Assembly: GCA_021234155.1 (NCBI GenBank)
Contig: JAJEKV010000196.1
Span: forward strand, 62,001-126,000
Reading direction: 5' to 3'
DNA: 64,000 nt
Source: Isoetes taiwanensis
Lineage: Eukaryota; Streptophyta; Lycopodiopsida; Isoetales; Isoetaceae
Shown: positions 21,196 through 33,500 of the stretch, one piece after another
Position numbering within the stretch: the stretch's first letter is position 1
Layout of the letters: each line of letters starts with the position of its first letter
Notes under the pieces: generated by a model
Seen by the model: the letters and a program-made list of their open reading frames with translations, nothing else
The model's database searches: none
What the model was told of the DNA's origin: nothing
Position numbers and translations under genes: made by a program

Positions 21196-21233
21196 GGTAA
21201 AATAAAGCTCATGATTTAAACGGGCTCTGTATA
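21147..21233. repeat. 54-bp-period partial tandem duplication at the LINE break
   Basis: AATAAAGCTCATGATTTAGA and its near copy AATAAAGCTCATGATTTAAA, each followed by CGGGCTCTGTAT, lie 54 bp apart exactly where the LINE homology ends. It may mark the repair junction that removed the LINE 3' half. Confidence 0.7.
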
Positions 21234-21234
21234 C

Positions 21235-21645
21235 TGATACTGATGTGTATAAGCAGGGCGTCTACTGTCTGGCGCTCCACTGGATCATCAATAAGCTCAT
21301 CCCAAAGTACCCTCTCATGCACTTCAATGTCAACGCTGACCTCACACACTAGGAGATCGAAGAACTGCTACTCAGCCGCTGCACCTATGTTCCCATATGC
21401 ATCCACAGTTTATTTGAAGAAATGATCAGAGTCAACTTCCTCAAAGTTTATGATCGCCATATTGCGGACAAAAGCCATAGTGGGGATTCCAATAGATACA
21501 AAGCAATCAATGCTTACCGTGACAGATCATTAACGCCTCATACAACTCCAGCCCATCAAACAAAGGCGTCTAAGGATCTTTGGCTGCCCAGAGAGCATGT
21601 CCCAGAAATTTACCAAAGCGTGGCTTTGGTTTCGCCGGGGGATGG
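21235..21645 (+). pseudogene. Unrecognised coding remnant
   Basis: One frame reads from about 21235 through GVYCLALHWIINKLIPKYPL and RCTYVPICIHSLFEEMIRVN to WLPREHVPEIYQSVALV with a single internal stop near 21348. It is long and natural-looking enough to be a former coding sequence. I do not recognise the family; it may be retroelement or captured host DNA. It ends where the 0.85-kb repeat begins. Confidence 0.4.
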
Positions 21646-22489
21646 TGTTAACATTGACCCTTAGTCAATGTTATACCAAGGCCCCAGTACAGCTACAGCA
21701 GATGCAGCGTAAGCTGGACTCAGTGTGACCTAAAGCGCCATCATAACAGAGCTGGACCAGCATTACCTTGGCGCCAGCTTCAGTCGGATCGAGCGCCACC
21801 ACATAACAGAGCGCGCCAGCGTTACCTTTTGGTGCCAGTGTCAGCTGGATCGAGCGGTCACTTCAACGTCATGAAGAGGCAGTGGTCACCGTCAGTACCT
21901 GAATGACAGGGATCGCAGTTTTCACGCTGCGGCCTACCTTGACCTAGGTTTAAAGATTGCTGCAGAGATTTTGCCTTAATGACCGAGGAAAGTACTAATG
22001 ATTAATCACTTTTTGGGGCTATATTAGTGAGATTCAGTCGAAGACCTAAGTTTGGGATCAGTGTTTCCATTCTGAATTACGAGCGCTCGTGTGTTGAAGC
22101 CTTGGCCCGATTTCAGTGAACATATGATTCCCAGTTCTTGAGAGGTGCTCGGACTGGTTGATCTGTATTCTTCTCTTTTTATATATGAGATTCGGCTTAG
22201 TGCTTTAAGTATTTGTGTTCTTATGAGTTTTATCTTATGATTCATTGTGTTTTATCACTCGCTCAACAGAGTTGTTTTACAAAAGTGTTCTCTGAGTTCT
22301 TGATGAGTTGAGTCGAATGAGTCAGAGTTCCATTTCTTGCTCTGAGTTGGAGTAAGATCAATGTCCTGCTATTGTCCAAAATCTTGCGTGACACCTCTGT
22401 TCCATAGGTCGAGCTCCATCAACGCAAAGGGTCATCACTTCGCTGCTGAACCCACTCCTGGTGGCTTGACCCGAACCTTGGCCAAAACA
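21646..22489 (+). repeat. 0.85-kb dispersed repeat, copy 1
   Basis: Matches 61465-62324 in the same orientation over its whole length with many small indels. Both copies start TGTTAACATTGACC and end CCAAAACA, so they have TGTT...AACA ends as LTRs do. Near the start, TAACATTGAC and GTCAATGTTA form a perfect 10-bp hairpin in this copy only. No flanking TSD is seen here. It is either a solo or truncated LTR, or the 5' untranslated part of a retroelement. Confidence 0.7.
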
Positions 22490-22542
22490 GCCTTCGCCTT
22501 CGCCTTCCGCCTCCTTCGCCTATTTTCCATTCATTCTGAAGT

Positions 22543-22857
22543 ATGGCATCTTCGTCGAACAAACGGGCGGACGAAGAACTCGCCGAACAGGCTGAACCTG
22601 CCCCAGCTACCAGAGCTGCCGGCGCCATTGTCCTATCAGTGTTGCTGGAGGGTCTGAGACATATGCTCGACGACAATACCCGCCTTGTCGCAGAGAAGAC
22701 CATGCTATCTGATAGGCTAGACGCAACTCGAGACCTACTCTTAGAGCGAGATAATGAACTCGAACGAACTCGGCAGGTATGCAGCAGGGTTAACTCCAAA
22801 AGATACGAAGCGGAGCAGGCTGCCTACGAGATATCGAGGGCCTTAGAAGAAATGTAA
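22543..22857 (+). CDS. Coiled-coil protein fragment, unrecognised
   Basis: A 104-codon frame starting MASSSNKRADEELAEQAEPA. From about residue 28 it is a continuous heptad-rich helix (LEGLRHMLDDNTRLVAEKTM; RDLLLERDNELERTRQVCSR) and, past one stop, the same pattern continues to about 22925 (KKLQAAKDEKACLKLQLEDH). It sits 50 bp after the 0.85-kb repeat, the position of a gag-like gene if that repeat is an LTR. No zinc knuckle or protease is seen downstream. It may be a retroelement protein or a captured fragment. Confidence 0.4.
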   Translation: MASSSNKRADEELAEQAEPAPATRAAGAIVLSVLLEGLRHMLDDNTRLVAEKTMLSDRLDATRDLLLERDNELERTRQVCSRVNSKRYEAEQAAYEISRALEEM

Positions 22858-23006
22858 AAGAAGCTGCAGGCTGCTAAGGACGAGAAGGCATGTCTAAAGC
22901 TTCAATTAGAGGATCACAATGATCCGTAGAAATTCTTCATGTAACCTTGTTAAGTAATAAAAATAGATGTTTGAGATGCTTCATTGTCTGTACTACTTAA
23001 GGAACT

Positions 23007-23062
23007 GACAAATAGCGCGCACATTCTATTTAAAATTAAATGGTGCGGCCGCGCTATTTGTC
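23007..23062. repeat. 13-bp-stem inverted repeat
   Basis: GACAAATAGCGCG (23007-23019) and CGCGCTATTTGTC (23050-23062) are exact reverse complements around a 30-base loop. No terminator or tRNA context; purpose unknown. Confidence 0.7.
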
Positions 23063-23254
23063 TAATCATCTGTCTTGTAACATGTTCCAGAGATGGTTTA
23101 TTAGGTGGATTAATTGGCATAAAATATTGTTCTTTCGTTTGCGCAAATGGAGTGGTTTTTTGACATATATAGGCGGTTTTTAATGCATTTACATGTACGG
23201 CCCAAATGGCGCGGCTATTAGCCCAGAACTTGCCACTCCTAGAATTACAGTGGA

Positions 23255-23365
23255 CATGTCTGTGTCTGACACATATATGTGTGTATATACACATGCGTGT
23301 GTAGACATGTATATATGCATGTGTGTGTACACATGTGTGTGCACAACGTATGTATGTCTGATACA
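23255..23365. repeat. TG/CA-rich alternating tract
   Basis: About 110 bp of nearly alternating purine and pyrimidine, such as ACACATATATGTGTGTATAT, mixing TG, CA, TA and GTAC steps. Open frames over it are artefacts. Such sequence can adopt Z-DNA in vitro. Confidence 0.6.
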
Positions 23366-23424
23366 CAAGTGTATGATTTACAAATCTAGTCCAGTTTTAC
23401 TCATATTTTCCCATTTTAATGAAA

Positions 23425-23640
23425 TCGTGCTTGAATATGATTTTGAAGATATATACCAACCAGGAAAGCGCGACAAAGATCCACTTTCGAGGCACCCAAT
23501 GACCACAAGAGTACATTGAAATGCCGCGTCGACACTCAATAATGAAGTATATTCGAGAGTGTCAAACGTGCCAACCGAGGAAAGCGGAGAAACTCTAAAT
23601 TCCAAGCACATTAGAACCTTTGGCAGTTCCGAATGCTAAA
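23425..23640 (+). pseudogene. Ty3/gypsy chromovirus-type fragment (RNase H end joined to integrase start)
   Basis: VLEYDFEDIYQPGKRDKDPL then SRHPMTTRVH is the end of a Ty3/gypsy RNase H region. The next readable part, VSNVPTEESGETLNS, belongs to the integrase amino-terminal side. The same words occur at 45.6-47.1 kb on the minus strand, so both derive from one family. It stops at the (GA)n tract. Confidence 0.7.
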
Positions 23641-23668
23641 TTGGCAGTTCCGAACGTTAAACCGGAAG

Positions 23669-24254
<586 letters not shown>

Positions 24255-24574
24255 GGAGGGAGAAATCACCAATTGAAGCAGCAGCAGCAGCAAAGCCCTA
24301 GCGTGCATTTAAGACATTTGACATGTTTCTAGGCAATTGGCTTCAGACTTCTCTTTCTAATGGATGTGTGGTTTTGATGACTTAGCAAATGAAGTGGATA
24401 ATGATGACACTTGTGCATATGGAAGCATTTGTGTAATAATGGTGATGAGTGAACAATAATAAATGATGAAAAATGTCTGTCACTAAGGGAAAAATCCCCT
24501 AGTTATTCTTTTTGGGTCTTTTGGACCATGGTAAGATAGCATAATCTTTCCTTCTTTTCATTTTTTTTTTTTTT
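24255..24574. other. Stretch before element A, no gene seen
   Basis: Short (GCA)n run at about 24280-24292 and a 14-bp T-tract (24561-24574) into which element A appears to be inserted. Confidence 0.4.
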
Positions 24575-25235
24575 AGCACACCAGCCCTACCAAGCCTACA
24601 CCCCTTCCTGCATTTTTAGCCTATCCACGTCGCATGTCCACATCAGTATTTCTGACATGGAGATGACGTGTTGTATTTCAAACCGTTAGATACTAATCCT
24701 AGAGTTTATAAAATTCCACGTATTTCAAGAAACGGGTTCAGAGATACGACAAGTCGGATGGATTTCCTCGACTTTGCATTCTTTCCGAGGCGTCTCTTGG
24801 TCGGTCGGTCTTTTTTTCCCTTTCCTTTTTCCCTCTTCGTTTGTGGGGCGGCATTCGAGATCGAAATTGAAGGTAACTAATATGGCTCGGGCATCTCCTT
24901 TCTTCAGCGTTTGTTTGGTTGCACCGATTCCTTCATCTTCTTGGAATAAAATGCTCGGATAGGATAAAGAAGCCTTTGCCTAAGCGTTCTTCGAGAACAC
25001 GCTTATGAGAATCCCAAAGTAGAATCTATGGTTCGTGACATGTTGGATATTGCGCTTTGAGGCGAAGATTGTTCATTAAAATGTACCCGTGCCAAGGGGC
25101 GAAGATCCATGCTTAACGGATGGCATCCTTATTGGTAAAGAAACATTCAACTCAAGAGAGACATGCACGTGAAACATGGAACACTAAGTTCTTGAACTTC
25201 GGGGAAGGTATATCGATTCGTGATCCATATTTTTA

Positions 25236-26275
25236 TTGTTTTATAGATCCTTGGTATCTTTTCTAAACAGGCACATCCTTTTTCATCCAGCTTTGCATTT
25301 GGGACTTGGTTATGATCCTAGCCATACCGAATATAGTGGCAATATCAAGGAATTTGAAAATTTTGATGATGATGAGTATCTGCGGGTGAGATTCCGTCAC
25401 CGCCTCGTACTACTTGCCATGCACGTGATGGTATTGGCAGTTCAAAGTTGGAAGGAGCATATGCCAATCTGTATTCTCTGCAATCAAATTTAGAACATCC
25501 GGGTTTTATATCAAACGAAATGTGACAAACTATTTGGCAAGATATTATATGTTTGCAAGCTTCAAGACCAAACTTCATCTTTCTACTACCTTAATCAAAG
25601 GCTTGTGAATACATTAAGGACAAGTTTAAGGCCAATTGCATTTTCCATATTCCTTGGCTCATTATCCCGAAAGTGTTGCTCCTTTATGATTTTGTTTTCC
25701 AAACTTGAAAAATCCCCTCGTCGGAAATACTTTGGAGGTTCTCAGATTCTCAAGTGTATATTTCGTAAATATCGAAGAAATCAGTCGTTATTGATTTTCA
25801 ACCGCTGCTTCTACGCATGACATGATGGACTTCATCCGCTTTGGATGCCAAGATGATAGGTCTCTAGTCTTGAAGCTTTGGGACCGTGGTTTTCCACTTT
25901 TAGATATCTTGGACTCTAATGACCAACTAGGGCGTCTAACCGAGGTTGCTAGTAAAGTGTCTTTAGACAAGGATGAGCTTCGGTGGTGATGATATCATAT
26001 AACAAAATATAACATTGGATAGTTGTCTTCACTGAAAACTTTTCTCGATGCAACTTTTATGGCATCATATCCGGCTTGTATTGGGCTCATCTCAATACTT
26101 TACAGATGGTGCAGCTCTGCAAGAGTTTATTGTAACCTTTCGTCAGCGAAGTGAGATCCCGATTGAGCCACTTGATCTCAATAGCGAACCAAGTGGTTTA
26201 ACGGAGTTGAAAGGCATTTTTTTGTCCGCCTATTGCCCGAGTCCGATAGCAAGGAGCCGTTAGCCACTTTGCATT
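25236..26275 (+). pseudogene. Unrecognised coding remnants inside element A
   Basis: Several in-frame blocks look like former exons: LHLGLGYDPSHTEYSGNIKE near 25290-25350, KLWDRGFPLLDILDSNDQLG with RLTEVASKVSLDKDELRW at 25865-25987, and ALQEFIVTFRQRSEIPIEPL near 26113-26170. They are separated by stops and frame changes. No family recognised. They could be pieces of one captured host gene. Confidence 0.4.
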
Positions 26276-28748
26276 TTCATCTAATCTTCCACGGACCTAG
26301 GCAAAAGCAAATGGCCATGCCTCGGGCTTTTTCCTTTAATGGCCATGTCCCGCTTCCGTTTCTTTTAGTAAATGGCATCAAGCATCTTTGGAATCATCCG
26401 CATATTTGATTCTGATTATGGGCATGTGCTCAAATCTTTGGGCTTGTAAGTCATTGAACTTCGTTTATATTTATCGATGTGGCTATGATATTCTCTCATT
26501 TACTAAAGTGCAATGTGTTCTTTCATTTTAGAGTTTCTCCGCCATGGTGAAGTATGAATCAATGCAGATCTGCTTCTAACCTAGGTTTCAACCCCTTCCT
26601 TCCGTTTTGTCGTTTTTGATGTGCTTATGTCCCCTTTGCCTTTTCAAAAGCGAATCTTCTTCTATCGGTCTTGGTTCATTTTTTTTTCTCTCATGGTAGA
26701 ATCCATCCTTCGGATGGCGGCCAAGTGCAACTTATTTTAACGATTAGGTTGCAATATTCTGCGCCTAAATTCTAAAGTTCCAAAGATTAGAGGCTGATCT
26801 TGGAGGCTGATGAAATTCGCCTCTTACCTCCCTATGATTTTTACTTGTCGGTTTTCCTCCTTGTTGAGTCTAACTTGGAACCCTTTGTGAGACTTACGGA
26901 ATAGGAGTAGCAACATATGCAACAAAATGTTTAAGGAGCAAAGATCTCTGGAGGTACTTTTTTTTTCGCCATTGAATTTTCTATACCGCTATATCATTCT
27001 TTTCTTCAATCTATTATACCATTATATCATTTCTTATTGCAAGTCGTTAAGTGTTTATTTGTTATTGAGTGCCTTTCTTCATTCTCAAAATGTAGATGCC
27101 AAGTTGGACGAGAAGGCAAAATTCTTATCCTTCCTAGCTTCTTGTGTGTTTACCCCTCACAGTTTCTAAGATATTTGTTTATGCCATAGCTGGTCTCCAA
27201 TCGTCTTAGGCCCTCTAAGTAGATAAGCATTAATACACTTAGTAATTTTTGTGTAATTGATATTCTCTTCCTCCTGCTATAGCTCTGTTGATGATATGTT
27301 CCTTTACATGTCTATATATGTTATATGTGTGTGTTTTGTATGTATGTCAGTACGTGTCTCAATAACATCTAATTTGTATTATTATTTTCTCTCTCTAACA
27401 GGTTGTTCAAGAATAAAGAAAGAGAGAAATTATGTCCCAACAATAACTTGTTGACTCTGGCAGGAGCAGGACTGCTCTGGTTTGGTTAGGCAGGATTCAA
27501 TGGAGGGATTCATATGCCGCCAACATTGATGCATCTTTGCAGTTCTAAACACAAATGTCTGGGCAACCAAAAGCTTGCTTACATGGATTATTATGGATGT
27601 GCTTTTCTTCAAAAAACCCTTTGTAATTGTAAGCATTGCAGGGGATGTTCACAGGACTTGTAGCAATCACTTCATATGCAGGTATAATCTGGTTATTGAA
27701 GAAGTGGCCTAAAGACCAAAGATTATTGTACCAAATGGCACCATCAATCTATGATTTATGGCGATATAATCATAACATAAACCACGATCTTAACATGGCG
27801 ATATAACCATAAATTGTAGTAGCATTATTTTGGCATGTATATTGGAATAGGAACCTGCACAACTACTTTGTACATAGACAAAGTTGCATCCTTGATCTTG
27901 TTCTTTCAAACTTATCTTGTCTATAACTGTTATGCCAAACATCTTCATCCGCCCATTAATTCTTTGAATTGCTCAATAAGAACTGACAGAGCATGATGAT
28001 ACCCTCATGTCTCAAATTAGATCTATACTGCCACCATAAACAATTATAGAATATTGTGTTGAGTGTTGCATGAACAAACTATAGGTTCAAGTAAACAATA
28101 TAAAATTAAGTTTTGTCCATTTACATTATGATGCCAAATTCGTGGCTGTTAGAGAAATTCAAACCAATAAAAGGCTAATTTAGACCTTATGCAAACATTA
28201 TATGGGCCCCGCTACATAAATTGATTATACGCACACAATCCTATTCATCTTTCATGTATAAAACTTCTCTCAAAGTTCAACACTCTTTCGGTGCAAGGTT
28301 CAAGAAATCAAAATTTTCCTTAAAAATTTTTTTCTATATCTTAAGCCAAGCTTCATGAATGCTCAGGTCAAGCCTTTTCTATCATTAGTATGTGATAATT
28401 TGATCCTCAGGACATAATAGGCTTTAGCTGTCCCTAATTTACTAATGTATTTGCAATAGAGTTAGAGAAGAACGAGTAATAATAATTGATAGCCAATATG
28501 GAATGATGTAGTGAGATTCTTGTGTTGACCATTCAACATATAAGAACAAGAGAAATCATTTATGCACCCCTATAAAAACTGACCATGCAAAGCTGCTTTA
28601 GCCAGTCTAACTCTTCAACACCTATGTTTTTATCAAATATTGTATTGAAGCATATTAATTGTTGTTATATTCATTCCTTACATGTGTCATACTGCCAATA
28701 ATGATATTACTTGATTAATTAAAAGTATCTTTACCTTGCTAAAGCCTT
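26276..28748. other. AT-rich remainder of element A
   Basis: No coding motif recognised. Intron-like AT-rich sequence with small frames only. An imperfect inverted pair ATTTATGGCGATAT / ATATAACCATAAAT lies near 27756-27825. Confidence 0.3.
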
Positions 28749-30819
28749 CTGGTGTGCTTTTTGCTAGTTTTTTTTTTAGCAGGCTTGCCTAACCCTTGGA
28801 CAAAGTTTTCTTGCTTCTGAGCCTATCCACGTGTCAGCCACGTCAGCAAAAAAATGACGTGGCCTTGTCTCCACCCTTGGATCTTCTATTTTTGAATCAA
28901 GGGCTAAGGAAATTAGAAATTCCCTGGAAATAGCAAGAGTGACCTTCGTGACGACAGCTCCGGCGAGCACAACCCACCCTCCCGCGTTGCTCTTCCACCT
29001 TCCTTCTTCAAGCTCTTCCTTCACGGTCCTTCACGGTTCTTTGTCCCAGCGAAGTTAGGGTAAGTGCCGATCTTCTCGGACTGTGTTTTACCTTTCTTTT
29101 CTTCATGTTTTGAATATCTGACGAATTTAAGTTTGTAATCCGAGTTAAATTTGATCCGAGCAGTCGAGGGAATTCTAAATTGTTGGTCAGTCAGAAGGAT
29201 GCCAGACTAGAGCTTCATTTAGCTTTCCCGCATAGCCAGAATCCTCAGCTCCGGCAGTGGCGATGACGCCCTCAACATGCGAGGTGCAGTGTGCAGGTTG
29301 CCATTGCGTGCTTATTAACATCCCTCTCGGAGTAATAGGGTACGAATTCACTGATCACCATAGCTTGCAAATATATGTGACCATGTAAAGTCTTTACAGT
29401 CAAAAATAGAATTCTGTCGTTTCTCAGTGTTCTGTCTTTTGCTCATAAGCTCAAATAAGCTTATAAGAAGAAAAGAACAACTTTGTAACTTGCCTTATTC
29501 CTACAAGCATTTTCTGGCAGTTCCAGGTTTCTATACGGCCAGTTTTCTTCTATGGAAGCATTCTTGTAGTTCCAGGTTTCTATCCGCCTATTTTTCTCCT
29601 CTACAAGCATTCTCCGCCTATTTTTATCTGGCTCTCTGCACCCCTTCTTTTAATTGCCAGACCGAATTGAAGAAGCAGTAATAGAAAATTATTTTCAGAT
29701 GGCTCAATGATTTTGTCATCAGACATATTCCATTAATTACTAGGGTGTTGCATTGGAGCAGGGCATTGCACAGGGATTTTTCTTATGAGTATTAAGTACT
29801 GGTTGCTTTAAGTGTGAAGACATTGTACAAGCATATTTCCAATGGGCACAACATGTTGTTTGATTCTTACAAAAGAGAAGCATTACGAAGTTCTTGATGG
29901 GATTGTAAGGAAGATTTTTAAGTAGCAATATCATAAGCTGCCTTGTATATGGCATATAGCATGCATTTGACGCTCCCTCTGAAAAATAATGAAGAAGCAT
30001 TTACCGAAGTAGTTGGGGCTAAGAGAGCATTCTGGAAGAGACCTCTGATGGTTCTGGAAGAGACCTTTGGGAATGCATCTGCTCCACAAGCCAGGTACAC
30101 TTCCCAATATAGATGAAATAGGTTCATTATTTTTTCTTCTTCTGCCAGAGATACTTTTGCAGAAAACGTCTCTTTCTTTATGTAGGGTTGATCAGTCCAA
30201 ACCATTCTTATAGGTGGCTTTAGTAGTGTTTAACTGAAATGATGTCTGCTTTTTATGTACTTAGACAACCACATACGGTTGTCTAAATCGTTCATTACTT
30301 ATGTTCATCTTTATTTATGCAGGTCTTTATGGGCTTCACTTGGCACAGGGACTTATATTTGCAGCCATTTCATCTATCTTCTACACAAATCCTTCTCTTA
30401 TTAACCTTCTACATTTCCAGGTGTTTCTTTGTAACCATTGTCATCTATCGGGGAAGAAGACATTCATTAAAATGATCTATAGGGTTATGACATGGAACTC
30501 ATTCCTGAGATGGTTGAAGCAATTCCCATGATGGCACAATGCTTAGATTTATAGAAGAACTTTTAAAACAAAAGAAGCATTAAGAGAAGATTTTTGTTGC
30601 TGTTCCTGTCAACCATTATAGTACATAAGATAGGGAGCTTCCACAAGCCTATTCACTGGCTGAGAAGGTGAGCATAGTTCTATGATAAAGGTGACTTTTA
30701 TCCTAGAGTATGTTGTATCTCTTGGTAAATTCGCTTTCAGATTCAGCAATAATACTGAGATGGATAATAATCGGGTATTTTCCTTATCTAGTAAAATGGA
30801 TAGTATACATTCTTGTGGA

Positions 30820-31120
30820 GACGGCATTGCGGGTTCCAGCGAAGAAAACTCCAGAAGAACTGAATGCCATATATGAATCTGCATTTGAAACATATAATGC
30901 TGATCACAACGGCAAGGTATATTTGCAGGAGCAAAGGGAACAGCTAAAGCAAATGTTGTTGGCCATTGCTGACGGACTTGGTCCGGCTTCTATATATATG
31001 GTTGTGGAAGATGGTAGCTTGCTCCAAGAGGCGGCTGCTCATGAAGCTGAGCCGAGGAATTATGTTGACAAACAGGAGCATCTCATTTCTTCAAAGAATG
31101 AAGAAATTGCTAAGGCATAG
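30820..31120 (+). pseudogene. Coding remnant in element B, unrecognised
   Basis: An open frame reads TPEELNAIYESAFETYNADH, EQREQLKQMLLAIADGLGPA and HEAEPRNYVDKQEHLISSKN before the stop at 31120. It is hydrophilic and probably helical. The frame upstream (30710-30820) is hydrophobic and may be intron. No family is recognised. Confidence 0.4.
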
Positions 31121-31770
31121 AGGTAAAAACTGGTTTACTTGCTGTGTATATTTTCATTTCATCATCAGAAGTATGTTGTTTGTGAAGAAAACAGATGGAT
31201 TTAAGATTAAAAGCATGCTGTTCCATCTTTCAGGTATGTTGTTTGTGAATAAGAAAATACTGTTTTGCTGCATTTTTCCTTTCGAAGAAGGGAAAAAATT
31301 GATTCTAGAACGAGTTTGTAAGGAAGAAAATGTTGTTACTAGCTTGAAATATGTCTTAAACTGTTTTCAGGTCATTGTTTTGGAGCTTCTGGCAGCAGAA
31401 CTTTGGGCACTTCTATCAGACTGGAACTGAACTAGATGTCATTGTTTTTTGTGCTTGTTTGACCTTTACGTTGGTAATATCAATCTTCTATATAACGCAT
31501 AGACACGTAATTTTGTTTCCACTCTTGAGTGAATGCTGGTAGTTGACGCTGCATATTTTATACATATTATATGCATTCGTAGAGGGGTCAAAGAATCGAA
31601 GATTTTATGTTGTATGGTGACACGTCTTATCTTTTGGCTGGTTCATTTAGGAATAGGTCCAACAATCAATTATCAAAGCAAATCCACTATGCCATGGGCC
31701 ATACCACTCGTTCTCTGAATAATTGGGCTCTAGCATCTGCCCTAAATTTTAAAATTTACATCTTTATTTA

Positions 31771-31810
31771 CTAGTAATGGTACCCAGCGTTGCTGGGCGT
31801 AAGTTGAGAG
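31771..31810 (-). mobile_element. 3' terminus of an antisense canonical Helitron
   Basis: Read on the minus strand: a perfect hairpin CCCAGCAACGCTGGG (31783-31797), eight bases, then CTAG at 31771-31774 followed by T. This is the textbook Helitron 3' end (hairpin close upstream of CTRR, insertion between A and T). The element would extend to higher coordinates and include the pyrimidine tract; I could not find its 5' TC end. Confidence 0.7.
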
Positions 31811-31839
31811 CCTATAAATTTTTTTGGCTATAGTGAGAA

Positions 31840-33500
31840 AAGCCCTTAACTTTCCCTTTCTGTTTCCCTTTCCCTTTTGCTCTATCCTGTATTTCACTTT
31901 TTCTTATTTTCTATACACTTTTCTTTTTCTTTTCCACTTTTTCCCGTTTTTTCGCATATGTTTCCTTGTTTCCCCACCCCTTTCCTTCCTTTCCCTCTTC
32001 CCTTTTTTCGATAACCTTTTTCCCTTTCCTTTTCCTCCTTTCCCCACCCTTTCCTTCTTCTCCTTTTTCCATGCCCTTCTCCCTTTCCCTTCACCTTTTT
32101 CCATGCCTTCTCTTTTCCCCACCCTTTTTCCATGCCTTCTCTTTTCCTGAATCTTTTAGTCTTTTGCTTTTTTCCATGCCTATTTTCCCTTATCTTTTCC
32201 TCCATTTCTCAGCCTTTCACTCTTCCTTTTTTTGGGTACCCTTTTCTCCTCCCTTTTTCTTTTTCCTCTCCCATTTTTCATGCCCTTTTTACCTTCCCTT
32301 TTCCCATCTCCTCATCCTTTCTCCCTTCCCTTTTTCTATGTTCCCTTTTTCTACCCTCTCACCCTTTTTCCCTTTTCCCTCTTTTTTTTTTTCCATTTCT
32401 CTTCTCTTACACCCTTTTTCCCTTCCCTTTTTTTCCACCCCTTTCTTCTTTCTATTTTTCCTGTGCTTTCCTTTTCCTCCTTTTCCCACCCTTTCCCACT
32501 TCTCTTTTTCCCGTGCGATTTTTTCTTCTTTTCCTCCTTCCTTTTTCTTTTCTCTTTTCCTTTTCCCATGTTTTCTTCCCATTTTCCCTCGCTCCCCCGC
32601 TTCCCTTCCCTTTTCCCTTTCCTAATGGATTTTTTTCCTGTTTTTCTCCTTTCCCGATCCTTTCCTCGTGCCCGTTTTCCTTTCTTTCATTTTCCTTTTC
32701 CTTTTCCCTTTTCCCATGCCTTTCCATATTTGTTTTCTTTTCTTATTTTCCTATACTCATTTAACTCTTTTTCCCACCCTTTCTCTCTTCCCTCTTTTTT
32801 ATTCCTTTTCTTTTTTCTATTTCTCCGTCATTTTCCTCTTCCCTTTTATCTCATGCCCTTTCCCCCTTCCCTTTTCTTGTTTACGTTTTTCCCTTTTTCT
32901 CATGCCTTTTTTTTAGGTTCCCTTTCCCCCTTTTCCCTTTCCTTTTTCTTTCTTCTCAATTTCCCTTATTTCTTCCCTTCTCCCCATCCTTTTCTTGTTC
33001 TCCGTTTTCCCTTCCTCATTTTCCCAACCTTTTACTCTTTCCCTTTTCTCGATGCACTTTTTTCCCTCCATTTTCCTCTCTTTTTTTCTTTTTCCTTTTC
33101 CTTTTCCTATGCCATTTTTCCCTTCCTTTTTCCTCTTTCTTCAACGCTCTTCTCCCTTTTCCCACTGCCCTTTTTTCCTTCCCTTTTTCCATGCTCTTTT
33201 TTCTCCTCCCTTTTTCCCTTTCTTCAATCTTTCCTTCTTTCTTTTTTTCCCGTGCCCTTTCCTCTTCCCTTTACCACTTTATCTCTTCCTTTTTCCCTCG
33301 TGCCCTTTCTCCAGGTACCTTTTCCCCCTTCCCTTTTCTTTTTTCTTTCCCTTTTCATTTTTTCATGCCTTTTTCTCTTCTCTTATCCCCACCCTTTTCC
33401 CTTTGCTTTTCTCCCTTTTCCCGTGCCTTTTCGCCCTTCGCATTCTCTCTTGTCTCTTCCCTTTTCCTTTTCCCACTTTTTCCTTTACCCTTTCCCCTTA
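31840..33500. repeat. 1.65-kb degenerate polypyrimidine repeat tract
   Basis: The plus strand is almost only C and T, built of recurring CCCTTTTTCC-type words punctuated by CCATGCC or CCGTGCC every 30-60 bp, so it is a degenerate tandem array rather than a random low-complexity run. All three plus-strand frames are open for long stretches (up to 447 codons) encoding Phe/Pro/Ser/Leu, and the minus strand Lys/Glu/Gly; none is credible as a gene. Such homopurine-homopyrimidine DNA can form triplexes. Confidence 0.9.

Larger units (their letters stand above)
24575..28767 (+). mobile_element. Element A: Helitron-like, asymmetric terminal inverted repeats
   Basis: The left end AGCACACCAG (24575) is exactly mirrored by CTGGTGTGCT (28749-28758) near the right end, which then continues TTTTGCTAG; CTAG is at 28764-28767 followed by T10. 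The right arm therefore extends about nine bases beyond the left, an asymmetric TIR. Ends insert in T-rich sequence. The first 150 bp resemble those of elements B and C (AGCCTATCCACGT...CGTTAGAT). Inside are coding remnants but no helicase was seen, so it is nonautonomous. The 3' CTAG and asymmetric ends recall Helitron2/Helentron-type elements; a canonical 5' TC is lacking. Confidence 0.65.

Noticed and set aside
22950..23519. Cys/Tyr/Thr-rich frames over the TG tract
   Set aside because: Simple-sequence artefact of alternating TG/CA/TA DNA.
31894..32727. Lys/Glu/Gly-rich minus-strand frames
   Set aside because: These are the complementary reading of the same low-complexity tract.
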